Source: Telmatactis stephensoni
Lineage: Eukaryota; Cnidaria; Anthozoa; Actiniaria; Isophelliidae
Assembly (NCBI GenBank): GCA_029948255.1
Contig: JALIZF010001938.1
Coordinates: forward strand, 186,001 to 250,000
Length of the DNA stretch: 64,000 nucleotides
Reading direction: 5' to 3'
A program made the position numbers and the translations under genes. Shown one piece after another: positions 44,399-54,946 of the stretch; positions within the stretch are counted from its first letter, which is position 1, and each line of letters begins with the position of its first letter. Below the pieces are notes generated by a model. That model was not told where the DNA came from. It did no database searches and was given only the letters and a program-made list of their open reading frames with translations.

Positions 44399-45417
44399 AG
44401 CAAGAAGAATAGATAGCAGAATACGGGAGTTATTGCCACGGGTGTCAAAGCTTAGGAGATGGCGCTTTAGCAGGAGATTTGAAATCATCCATTTCAGGTC
44501 TTTCGAATAACACCACAAAAAGCAGTCCTTATCTGTTAGGATGCAACCTTTTGAGCCATCGACATACTTATTCGAGATAGGTTCTCTAAATAAACAGCCA
44601 GGGTTCGTATATGATGAAAAAATCCAGATAATGGTGGACAAGCAAAAGAGCCATCTAAACGCCGCCATGATTATGCATCATAATTTAACTTAAGGCATAT
44701 TTAAAGAATCAAGGACATGCCATAACTCCTTTCGAGAAAGAAGCAACTGGTAAGTAGGGAAAACTGCACATCTTTTCTTTTTCTTTTTTTACTCAAAAAC
44801 CAAAAAACTGCACATCATCAGTTGGGTAGACATAATTAGATAATATAATTACAACAGCTGTATATTAATGGAAAAAGGCTATATTTCCAAAGATTGCCCG
44901 TGGGATATAAAATAGATATTAATTATTTCACTCAATCTCATTGAATGTGATTTGATACATGTAGTTGTTAATAATTATGCACATCTATACTTTTATTTTT
45001 ATGAATAATACAGTATACTTAATTAAACTCCTCAGGATCTAATTTTATATTTATATCACTTCTAATAATATTAATCTAATAGATTGTGAATAAATAGGAA
45101 GAATAGAACTACAATAGTCTCAATACTATGTATAATTATATTCCTCAAAAAACTAGATCTAAGATTACTGTATTATTCAGGGATAATAAAAAAGCATAGA
45201 TCTGCACATTACTTACAACTTACTGTTCATTTCAGGAAATCAAATCACAATTTTCCAGTGAAAATAGTTATACTCATTTTCCCTGATGTTTTTTTATGAG
45301 CTTAGCCCACATATCAAAATTATCAGCACACTAGGTTCAAGCTAGAAGTGCTGGAGATAGTAACTTGGCATTCACTTTATCATAACCTAAGTTTTATTTC
45401 TTTCTAACAATATTTAG

Positions 45418-48045
45418 ATCACATAAGGATAAGGAGGAGGATACTCAAGCAACCAGGTGGGGGGATTTCAGTCCCTAACCAAAGAGCGAACCATCACATT
45501 AAATCAGAAATTCAAGAAAGAGTGAATACAGGAAAGTATAACCTTGGTGTACCAGTTATTGAGACTACATACCAGAAGGCTGTTGTTACAAAAGAAGGAA
45601 AGTTTCAGCTCAAGTCTTTCAATGTATCTGGTAGAAAAATCCCCCTACTGGAAATTAGGAGAAAAATACTCGAAAAGGAAAAGGAATACCTAAGAATGAA
45701 CACAGATGATCATTATGAAACCCTTACAGAGGAAGAGGTTGATTCACAACTGAAAGCGTTGGGAGAATTTTACCCGTGCAGTCTTGCAGGAAAAAAAAAC
45801 ACATCTGAAGTCTATACAAAGGCATCGTCACTGGATGATCTGGCACATGATCTGTGGAAATAAAAGATGTGATGCGCCTTATGAACAGTGACAAACCAGC
45901 AGTTCAGTTCGAAAGTGGCAATCAGAAGGGAGGGCACTACCCATGTCCAGAGTGTGATGCTCAGATGTTAATGGTAGACGATTATACCTATACCAAACAT
46001 AGAAATCACAGAACTCTTGATGACAAAAAGAAGTTAGTACTTGCTGGTAAATTTGGACAGAAAGAGAAAGTGGATCCTTTCAAGAACTTAAAAAAATCTG
46101 AAGTAATAAAGGAATTAAGAGCAAGAAAGATAAACACCAGTGGTGACAAGAAAGAGCTTGACCGTCGACTCCAAGAAATACTGTGTGGAGTAACAAATGT
46201 CCCACCGCTTCTAAGTGACACCCATCTCTCTGTGAAAGATCTGAACTTACAAGATTATGAAGTTTTATCATTTGAACTGCTTCATGATACCATGAACCAT
46301 ATTTCAAACATGAGTAAGGAACTGCCACTACATATTCAAGATCCAAAAGTGCTCATCATCATCAAGGAGGTAGTAGCAGTATTGTTCGATAAAGAAAAAG
46401 TCAGGGGGGTAGATTACCGTCGTGCATTTTTGAAACTTGCAGCTGCCATACTGGGTGATGTCTCACAGAATTTCACAGACCTTTTCCTAACTTTCATTGA
46501 AATGACAAAAGTGTTCTATGCACATGACGAGGAACGCTGCCCAAGGCAAATTCTATGGCTCTACAATCTTTCATGGCTACACAGCAGAGCAATTTCCAGA
46601 ACACTATGTCCTCCCAAAGCTTTAACTTACAGAAAGCTGTTTGGTACATACTACCATGCTATAATCGACCACGCACCCCTCATTCAGCATATTATCTGTC
46701 TGTGCTCGATAAATGCTGAGCAGACAGAGCGTTGTTTTGACCAGATAGTTGACATCACGAAGAAGACATGGAATAAGCAAATTCAAGACCTGGCCTCAAA
46801 TGCCTTTTTACATGTACAAGCAGAAGAACTGATAAAAGGAAAGACTGATGAAGTGCAAGTGCAAGTGCAAGTGCAAGAAAGAGAAATACAGAAGATTACT
46901 TCTAGTTTGCCAAAGTTGGACAACTTGATTGTAGAAAAGGAGGTGATGCTTAACCGTGCTAAAGAGTGGCTGGCACACTTAATGCAGATTGCCGACTTTC
47001 TAGTCCCAGGCCCTGGTGTAGGGTGGGAATGGAAGGATGGTGGTGTGGAGTTTTTTGATTCACCAGCACAGCCACACTCAAGACCAGATGGTCCTACTTT
47101 ACATCACTTCAGATCAAGTTCCACTGAAAAAGAACTTTCATTTATGAAAGAGTGTTGGCTTAGATGCTGCAATGAAGGAATAGAGCTTCCTTTGTATAAG
47201 AGATTTGATGATGATGGGAAAACAGTCTTTGTAAGAAAAGAGATTGAATTACCTGCAGGTGAACAAAGAGCAAGAAGTTACAATGAAGAGATGGAAGACC
47301 ACTCTATAGAAAGAAATGAAGATGATTCAGTAAGCAGTGATGACGAGTGCGAGGAAGACCAGTTTGTACAAAACAGTGATGATGAAGAGCAAGAAGACAA
47401 TTCTGTGAGCAGTGATGATGAGCACAAGGAAGACCATTGTGTAGAAAACAGTGATGATGACGAAGATCAAGATGATGATTACGTGAGCAGTGATTGCAAG
47501 CATGGGGAAGAAGATAAAGACCACACTGCAAGTTGTGATGAAGCAGACATGGATGATAGCTGTGGAGAAATTACCCAAGGTAACACTCTGATTCAAATGG
47601 ATACAACTGATTCAGGAAATAAACTGCCAATGAAAAAGCAAAGGCGTGATGATCAAGAATGTACCTGTACCATAAGCAAAAAACAATGCACACAAAGAAT
47701 CCTAAAACCAAGACAGCTAAGGCAATCCAAATGGTAATTGGCAGGCAGCAGGAAGTAGAACACTTTGACAACATGAAGTATGGCGTGACAAATAACCCTC
47801 AATCAAGATATTACATTGACCGATACGAAAAGTCACAGGCTAATGTCCAAGTGTTGATACTTAAGGCCTATACAACAATAACTACAGACATTCAAGCTTG
47901 GGACAAAGCATTTTTTAAACAAAATGGTTTGCTTCCAACAAATGAAGACTATCACAGTGACAGTACCATCATTGAACTCTTCAAGAGGAAAAAAATAGCC
48001 AACCAATTACTTAAATCATGGAACATGACAGTTCAACTGTACTAG
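45418..48045 (+). pseudogene. Gene A, main 3' coding block
   Basis: After an acceptor (TATTTAG) the frame reads RRILKQPGGGISVPNQRA, then GRKIPLLEIRRKILEKEKEY, and stops at 45863. An overlapping frame (45854-47737, up to 627 codons) continues with PCPECD (CxxC), AGKFGQKEK, a SAP-like helix pair (KKSEVIKELRARKIN ... KKELDRRLQEIL) likely to bind DNA, a HAPLIQHIICLCSINAEQTE box, a GTGCAA hexamer array (VQVQVQ), and an acidic tail of imperfect ~26-residue repeats (SVSSDDE..ED) at 47290-47580. The last part (KYGVTNNPQSRYYIDRYEKS ... LLKSWNMTVQLY) is in a third frame ending at 48045. Confidence 0.65.
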
Positions 48046-49136
48046 AGTACATTAGATTTGGCAACTGAGATTTGGCAGCCATATTTTGACTCTTTGGGAT
48101 ATCCAGAAAGACAAAATTTGGGACAACATGTATCACAACATTATTATGACTATATTGATGATAGAGTAATTAGGCATGAAGAAGTATTTGTGTTGAGTTT
48201 GTTGTCTCTAATTGTATTACTAGGACGTTTCGGTAACTAAGCTGTGACCTTTATCAGCTATGGTGAAATGGCTACCAAAAGGTCCTAGTATAAGCATATA
48301 TTATAGAATAAGAGACAGCAAACTCAAAACAAATAATTATTATGATTGAGTATTCCCTTTTGCATGCATGTCTCAGTTATGTTCATCATGTCGATCATCT
48401 GTTATAATAGTAAGTTGATCTGAGACTGAATTGTTGCATAGTTTTGCCAAAATAACACACTTAAATGGCAGTGAATTGGAGGTAAAACATGAAGGTTTGA
48501 TGTAAACATGATTATTTTGAGTGTTATTGACAGTGCATGTATTTGCAATTTTAATGAACAAGCCCCCATCTTTGCTTTCAGTCTCAAATTTACCATTTCC
48601 AGTTGATCAACTTCAACTGAGATCAATATAACATAACAAATATTATGTACATAATGTAATATAATTTAACACTGAAGTGCAGCTTACCTTGCGACATTGC
48701 ACAATGACTTTAAATATTATCAGAGCATGTTCATGAGTCAGTGACCTATAAAATAAAATCATTAACCCCAAAAATCAGCATAATATACAAGTTATATGTT
48801 ATACACACGTACATATAATATAGTAACATATAGATAAACACTAGGCTCCTATATATCTACTGACACAGATGTTCTTTGTGGCTTTCACAAGCTTAATTTG
48901 AATTTACTTGACTGCAGTTATCAAATGATGACAAAAAGAACACTTATGAGTCCCACAGCTAGTACTAAAGACAGAAACTGTATATAATATATCTTTTAAA
49001 ATGCATTTAAGGTAGTCCCGGACCCTTGCTACTGCGCATCTCACGCGCGCATAACACTTGTTCGGCCAGATGGCCTGGTACCTAATAAATTGCTTGATTG
49101 AAACCACAAAAATATTACAAAAATGTCTTTGTTAAA
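48046..49136. other. Spacer between gene A and gene B
   Basis: AT-rich, with no gene. It contains gene A's presumed 3' untranslated part and, at 49009-49050, a repeat end (TAAGGTAGT) shared with 1497-1538. Confidence 0.5.
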
Positions 49137-52100
49137 ATGGCAATTTTTGGGTCAAAATTGGGAAAATTTCAGTCAAAAAAACACAATCTGCTACATAAGT
49201 CTGGACTAGAATCTCGGAAATCCATTCCTAAGTGTAAAGTTTTAAAGAAAAAGTACAGAAAAGTGGCCGAAAAGAGCTGGAGAGACGGACGAAGAATCGT
49301 CGACTTGGGCTATCTTGCCAACCAACTTGAAAATGGTTGCGAAGATTGCATGAAACCCCTCAAATTGTCAAACACAAGATGTGAAACTGTTCATGGGTTT
49401 GGGAGTATTTTGTATGTTGATTGCGAATGTGGAATGTCGAACAGTATTTTAACTGGGCGTAGACATAGTGAGAGTATTTTCGATGTAATCACGAAGGCTG
49501 CTCTTGGAATGGTGGACGCCGGAATTGGCCCTTCACAAGTTCAGCGAATGTCCCCACCCCAGACGAGAAAACCCTTAAAAAACGAGAAACGGAGGTCGGG
49601 AGTGCCATTGAAAACCAGGCAGACCTTTCTTGCATTTCTGCACTCGAAGGAGAAATACTCAAAACAGAGTCAAGGTACGTAACTTTGAGCGATGTAAACA
49701 TAAAATAATTGAAATACATTTGACTTTCATTGACTGAAATTTCCACTCAGAGTATCGTTAACTGTTACTCGAAAAAGACAGGCAAGTTTGTTCATAGGCA
49801 TTCAAATAGTTGTTATAAAAATATGCATATTTTACAGCGATAATGGTCGAAAGAAAATTATCGCAAGTTTTGATGGTGCCTGGCAAGCTAGAGGATCTGG
49901 GAGATCGTATAAAAGCCTATCAGGTAATTGCAAAAGTTCAAATGAAAAGTAAAAAAAAAAGTCTAAAATATTAAAACTGAATTAAATTGCTTGCAAAAAA
50001 CATTTGATTACTGGTTATCAGTTGATTTGTATTGATCTGTAGGACATTCAACACTTATTGGAAAATCTACAGGAAAAATCATAAAATTTTCTAGTAGGAA
50101 AAAAGTTGTAAGAGATGTAGCAGTGCTACAAAACGTGGGAAAAAAGCTAAAAAACAAATGTCGAAAGAACTGGTTGGGGACGGCAAAAGCCATGGAAAGT
50201 GATATGGGAGTGGAAATGGTGAGAGAGATAGAGGGTGACAACTATGAGCTTGGAGGTATAATTGATGATGGGGACAGCACACTAACGGCCAATATTAAGG
50301 AAAAGGTAAATATTATGTATATATCACTTCTATCTGTTTCTTTTGAAAGAAAATTATTTTCACAACCAGAAAGACATGAATCACACGTGTCATTCACTCA
50401 CAAGTAGTCTGTGTCAACTTCAAAAAAAAACACAAGTCCTTGTCCACCAAGGTATATATTAATGATTTTTGAACAAACTTCCATTAATGGAACATAAATT
50501 TGTTACATTGCAGCGAAGAATAGCAACAATTAATCAAGTCATCAAATTATTTGATGATTCTTTTTTTGTCAAAAGATACTTTAAATTATTTATATTTCAT
50601 TATATTCAATTTTATCTTAAATAGGTAATCACATATTTAACCAGATCATTTAAGGGGGTGGTGCTGCAAAACAGAGACAGTGAAACTGACCTAAAAAATG
50701 GTTTGAATGTAAGTTCACTTTTAAAATAGCTCCACGTCAAGTAGACTAAAATGTAGAGTACAAACACTGAAGTGTACAACATTAAGATAGCACAGCAAAG
50801 CAGAAAAATATTCCATTTCTGTTGTACTAAAAAAAGTTTGGTTTCAAATAAATAGTACAAAGTCAAGTTTTGTACATCTAAGGTGTTTGTACTCTATATT
50901 TTGATATAGAGTGGTTTTCATAAACCCATAAAACAAAGTGTAACCATAAGGGTGTAATAGTCAAACAACAGAAAGCAAACGAATTAAAGTGTAATAGCAC
51001 TAAATAGGCTAAAGTGTATTTCACAGGTTCATGAAAGCCACTCTAATTGAATAGTATTTGCATGCGACCATTTTGACCCAGACTTGTTTATTTTTTATTC
51101 ACCATACAAATATTTGGTATTTGTCCTTTTGCTTTGTTTTTACTCCACTCCTTCCAGGTTTCTTAGGTGGAAGATTGATCCTGACTGGTGACAGAACTCA
51201 CAAGTGTACTACATGCCTAACGGGACTCAAAAGATGGTATATGGATGCTCAATGGGGGATACAAATTGGCTATGTAGTACCTTCAAAATTTCTGACGAGC
51301 ATCCATATAACCTCTTATGGCAGGAGTTCCCCTCCCCCCCTCCCATACTACATGCCTTGCTGGTAAACCAAACTCCACAAGTGACCTCGCCAAAGTCCAA
51401 TACTACTTGCCTTGCTGGTAAATGTAACTCCACAAGTGACCTTGCCAAAGTCTGATAGTCCCTTTCAGCAACATTTTAAGACAGAAAGAACCAAGATGTT
51501 CAGTGATCAGACCCAATTTATTATACCTTACCTGTCGCTGCACAGAAGGAAATTACCAGAAATGGTTCTTTTAAGAGCCACAAAATCGAAATAAAAGTGA
51601 ATGGTGATATCATTGCTTTAACAAGACATGCACACAAATAAAAAATGTCAAAAGAAAAAAAAAAATAACCATATTATCCCCCCAGGAGGGCACTCCCTTA
51701 TAAAAGGGGTCAGGGTCTTTGTTGGAAATTCTGAAAATGACCCGTAAAAGAGACCTGTATTGTGATATGATGGGTCTGGCAGTGATGAAATTTTACCCCT
51801 AAGAGGGACCAATCAATAACCTATCATTTAGGTTCAGTCTCTCAATTTTATTTGTACTTTGGCACTAGCATCAAACACCATCTATTTCTGCATTGTTGTT
51901 GATCTTATACTGCCAGCTTATACTCTAAAAGGGAATACAAAACTCATTTGGTAAGAATTCTTGTCATTATCACCCTAAGTTGGACCAAAACATGGATTTC
52001 AAACCCTAGAAGTAAAATGTATGTTGTTTCTTGACAGATTTTTCAGGTGTTAGCAAACCAATCGCAAAAATTAGTAAAGGTGGCATGGTGGCATCCAAAG

Positions 52101-52164
52101 CACCAAAAAACCAAACACTATTCATCATCAGATAGCTTTGACATTCGTTTAAGTGCTGCAGTTG

Positions 52165-52850
52165 CCACTTCTTGCATGACACACCAACCGAATATACGTC
52201 ACACGAAAGAGAGCTTGGTGTGTACATTTCTGACACACTATCATGGTCCAAGCAAGCAACAGAACGGTGTGCAAAAGCAAACAGAATGCTTGGCTTTGTC
52301 AGACGCAATACTAAGTTTATCAAAAGCCACTTGATTAGACGGTGCATATATCTGATGCTTGTAAGATGCCATTTTGGGTATGCCACCCAAGTCTGGGCCC
52401 CTCAAAGTAAAGACCTAATGCGAAAGGTTGAAAGAGTTCAACGAAGAGCAACGAAATACATACTCAACCTGCCATTTGTATGTCAGGAATCGTACAAAGA
52501 AAGATTAATTAAGTTAAACTTGCTACCGTTAACCTTGTGGCATGAATACTTAGACATGTTATTTCTATTCAAAGCAGCCAAAGGCATAATCAAAGTCAGT
52601 CACAACGTTCTTCCAGAAGTCCGTCAAGCAAGAAGGACCACTAGATCTACCTCAAATTCCAATGTCACCCAATTTTCATCAACAACCTGTAGGACGACGT
52701 CGTATCAAAGATCGTTTTACATTTAAATTTACGTACATTTTAATCATTTTTGTTATTGTAATTTAATGGGCCCGCTGTAATTGGTTTATAAGCTGTGGCG
52801 GCGTTCCTGCCTTTGGCAAATTAAATGAAATAAAATAAAAATAAAACATA
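52165..52850 (+). mobile_element. CR1-like LINE 3' end
   Basis: Open reading with ELGVYISDTLSWSKQATERC, AKANRMLGFVRR and SYKERLIKLNLLPLTLWHEY, matching the C-terminal part of the LINE at 40862-44690. GGGCCCGCTGTAATTGG in the 3' untranslated part and an AAATAAAATAAAAATAAA tail follow. It is 5' truncated and inactive. Confidence 0.8.
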
Positions 52851-52935
52851 AAGAATCTTGGTCATTCATATATTAGTAAGGTATAGTCATTTCCATAAAA
52901 TGGCAGAAATAGAGGATATTACATTGGCGCACAGA

Positions 52936-53035
52936 GATACGGATTTTATCTTCGAGTGGTCGATTGATATCTCACGAGTGAGGGCAGCGAACGAGTGAGA
53001 TATCAATTGAACACGAGAAGATAAAATCAGTATTT
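52936..53035. repeat. Palindromic (fold-back) element
   Basis: GATACGGATTTTATCTTCG and TTGATATCTCAC are mirrored by GTGAGATATCAA and AGATAAAATCAGTATT. GAGTGAGGGCAGCGAACGAG forms the loop. Confidence 0.65.
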
Positions 53036-53633
53036 CCAAGTGCCCAGTAATGTTCTGTTTATTATATAAACTCAAATGAAATACAAAAATAGCAAAATAA
53101 CCCAAAATAGCAGAATTTTGCAAAGAGTATCCATGGTAACGTGTTATTTTCACAAGTGAAGATATCACTTTTTCGCGCGCGAGATTACCTAGTATTTCAA
53201 TATAGTTTATATAATAATATTAAAATAATCACTTACAAAAAAGTGCACACTTATCTTTCTACTCTTCCAGGTTAACTCAGAATTACAACTTTCACCTGGT
53301 AGTTTTACCAACAAATTAACTTCTAGAATAGAGAGAAAGCATAAACGTAGACAGGCAAAACTGTCCAGTTTTAAAGCTAAGAAGAGCAGAGTCGAATTAA
53401 AATCAGAACGCAATAATGCTCAAGAAATTCAGGAAGTCAAAGAGGGAGTGTCAATATTTACCAGGTGTGGCAAACTTGTTTAGGGAAGTTATAAATAATA
53501 CTTTAGTTATGTAATTTTAGAGCAGAAGGATTTCCACAGTTATTATCACCAGTTGCATCCTACACAATATCCATTTACAACATGACATAAAAATAACAAT
53601 TAATTATTTTTATCATACACCAGGAATTGACTT

Positions 53634-54946
53634 TTCTGATGATGCAAATGATATTGAGACTATACCAGATGGGATAGTACAGCCAATAGCCGAACCTGTT
53701 AAAGCTGATTCTCCATCAATTGCTATTTTTGATTTAGAAACAACATCAGTAGGTAATTATTGTCAATAGTGTGATGAAAAATGGGAGATATAGAAGCAAA
53801 ATAAGGCACATACAAGGCACAGTTCTTTGAGTGGCGTCAACCAAAAAGTTACACATCACAGACATATGTATTGCTTAGTATGAAAACGTTTTAATATTAG
53901 CAATGGCAATGTCAGCTTCACAAATTTTTTTGAATGTACATGTTTGTCCATCCTGATAGTTGGCACAATTATGTATGTGTACTTGTATCTTTGTTTTTTT
54001 ATTATTATAACAATTGCATTCTTAATTTGAAATTTGATGTCATACGTAGGTCGAGATTCAGACATTGTTCAGCTTGCTGCTACCTGTGAAGGCAAGATGC
54101 CTTTTAATGTTTACATCTTACCGAATAAAGTTATCAGTCCTGGAGCCAGTAACATCCACCATCTCACAGTAACTGGGGGTCAACTGTTCCATAGAGGGTG
54201 TCTTGTTACTTCAAAAACAACACAAGAGGCCTTAGAAGAGTTCCTAGAATGGTTGGATTGCAATTCTGTTTTAGTTGCACACAATGGCAAATCTTTCAAT
54301 TCAATCATTTTATACCACCATATTTGTCACTGCAGTTTGTCAGATTCATTTTCCTCCAAAGTGCTTGGTTTTTCTGATACTCTTCCTATTCAATTCAATC
54401 ATTTTATACCACCATATTTGTCACTGCAGTTTGTCAGATTCATTTTCCTCCAAAGTGCTTGGTTTTTCTGATACTCTTCCTATATTTCGCAAAGCCTACC
54501 CGCAGTTTTCTTCACATAGTATTGAATACTTAGTAAACAACCTTCTCCACCGTAGTCCAGATGATGCCCATAATGCTGTTGATGACGTGAAGAACCTACA
54601 GGAACTCGTAATCAAATCACAGATTACATGGCCAAACATTCAAGAGTTTTCTTTTCCTAACACATACACAGCCCATCAATGCCAAATCTCTGCCAACAGA
54701 GTAACACACATGCCTTCTCTATCTCTTCTTGTATCAAAGAAAGTAATATCAAAAGGAATGTCAAGAAAAATTGCTGGATCAGGATTGGGCTTAAGCCATC
54801 TCATAACAACATACAAACGCCATGGTCCAGATGGAGTTATCTGCTTACTGTCTGAAAAAAAAGAAAAGAAACCCAGAGTTACTTCAAACAAGAAGATCCT
54901 CAATAGCATAAATGAATGGTTGTGTACAGACACAAATAAGAAATAG
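53634..54946 (+). pseudogene. DnaQ-like DEDDh exonuclease part of gene B
   Basis: Exo I reads IAIFDLETTSVG (catalytic D and E) across the intron 53753-54049. Exo II is VAHNGKSFNS, where the usual D is N. Exo III is HNAVDDV (H and D). A 94-bp tandem duplication (54297-54390, 54391-54484) lies between Exo II and III and shifts the frame, so the second open part starts only in copy two. The C-terminal part has GLSHLITTYKRHGPDG. Such 3'-5' exonucleases trim single strands; in transposons the role is unknown. Confidence 0.75.
54297..54484. repeat. 94-bp tandem duplication in the exonuclease exon
   Basis: Two nearly identical copies starting CAATTCAATCATTTTATACC. 94 is not a multiple of three, so it breaks the frame. 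The close identity suggests a late event. Confidence 0.95.

Larger units (their letters stand above)
40862..44690 (-). mobile_element. CR1-like LINE with degenerate 2A motif, cut by a solo LTR
   Basis: Minus-strand order: N-terminal reading with a 2A-like motif (44668-44306), apurinic endonuclease plus the start of the reverse transcriptase (44194-42620; CGDFNFPKVHWDS, LDVNKATGPDTIP, FQKGD..VENYRPVSLL), then after a 498-bp solo LTR the rest (42175-41364; GVPQGSILGPVLFLLYVNDL, FADDTKIYR) and a C-terminal domain (41265-40849). One TGA separates the first reading from the endonuclease near 44312 and there are several frameshifts, so the copy is dead. Ends are approximate. Confidence 0.85.
40700..45417. 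other. Gene A intron holding a LINE insertion
   Basis: Most of it is the CR1-like LINE at about 40862-44690. The right part (44690-45417) is AT-rich with no ORF of note and ends in the acceptor at 45417. Confidence 0.5.
30379..48045 (+). pseudogene. Gene A of the 28-kb element (decayed, multi-exon)
   Basis: Coding pieces on the plus strand: 30379-30504 (donor GTAAGG; residues ILDERYNLFKEKF), 31180-31314 continuing at 40034-40689 after a BEL insertion, then 45418-45863, 45864-47737 and on to 48045. The phases of the first two pieces match. Frame breaks occur in an 8-A run (40347-40354), around 45850 and near a 6-A run at about 47680. I recall this protein family as abundant but uncharacterised in cnidarian and mollusc genomes, with the same order: a CxxC N-terminal part, a P-L-L-E-I-R-K central motif, a zinc-ribbon/SAP part and an HAP..R..S.N.E..ER box. 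Its role in the transposon is unknown. Confidence 0.65.
50306..53270. other. Gap in gene B with inserted repeats
   Basis: The expected middle of the transposase is not found. The stretch holds a ~57-bp tandem duplication (about 51356-51465, TGCCTTGCTGGTAAA), a GGAGGG-type MITE fragment (51680-51820), a LINE 3' end and a palindrome, the last two listed separately. Confidence 0.5.
49137..54946 (+). pseudogene. Gene B: Mutator-like transposase with DEDDh exonuclease (decayed)
   Basis: Exons recognised: 49137-49674 (MAIFGSKLGKF; SWRDGRRIVDLGYLANQL; CxxC; LVFDVITKAALGMVDAG-like), 49838-49923 (IIASFDGAWQARGSGRSYKS), 50043-50305 (HSTLIGKSTGKIIKFSS; CRKNWLGTAKAMESD; IDDGDSTLTANIKEK), 53271-53464 (LSPGSFTNKLTSRIERKHKR), 53634-53752 (AIFDLETTSVG) and 54050-54946. 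The DGAWQ.RGSGRSYNSLSG block and the IGDDD-like block are hallmarks of the Mutator-like transposase domain of metazoan proteins, and the exonuclease motifs follow. Frameshifts near 49545, 50110 and 50158, a missing middle (50306-53270) and a 94-bp duplication show decay. It is the best candidate for the element's transposase. Confidence 0.75.
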
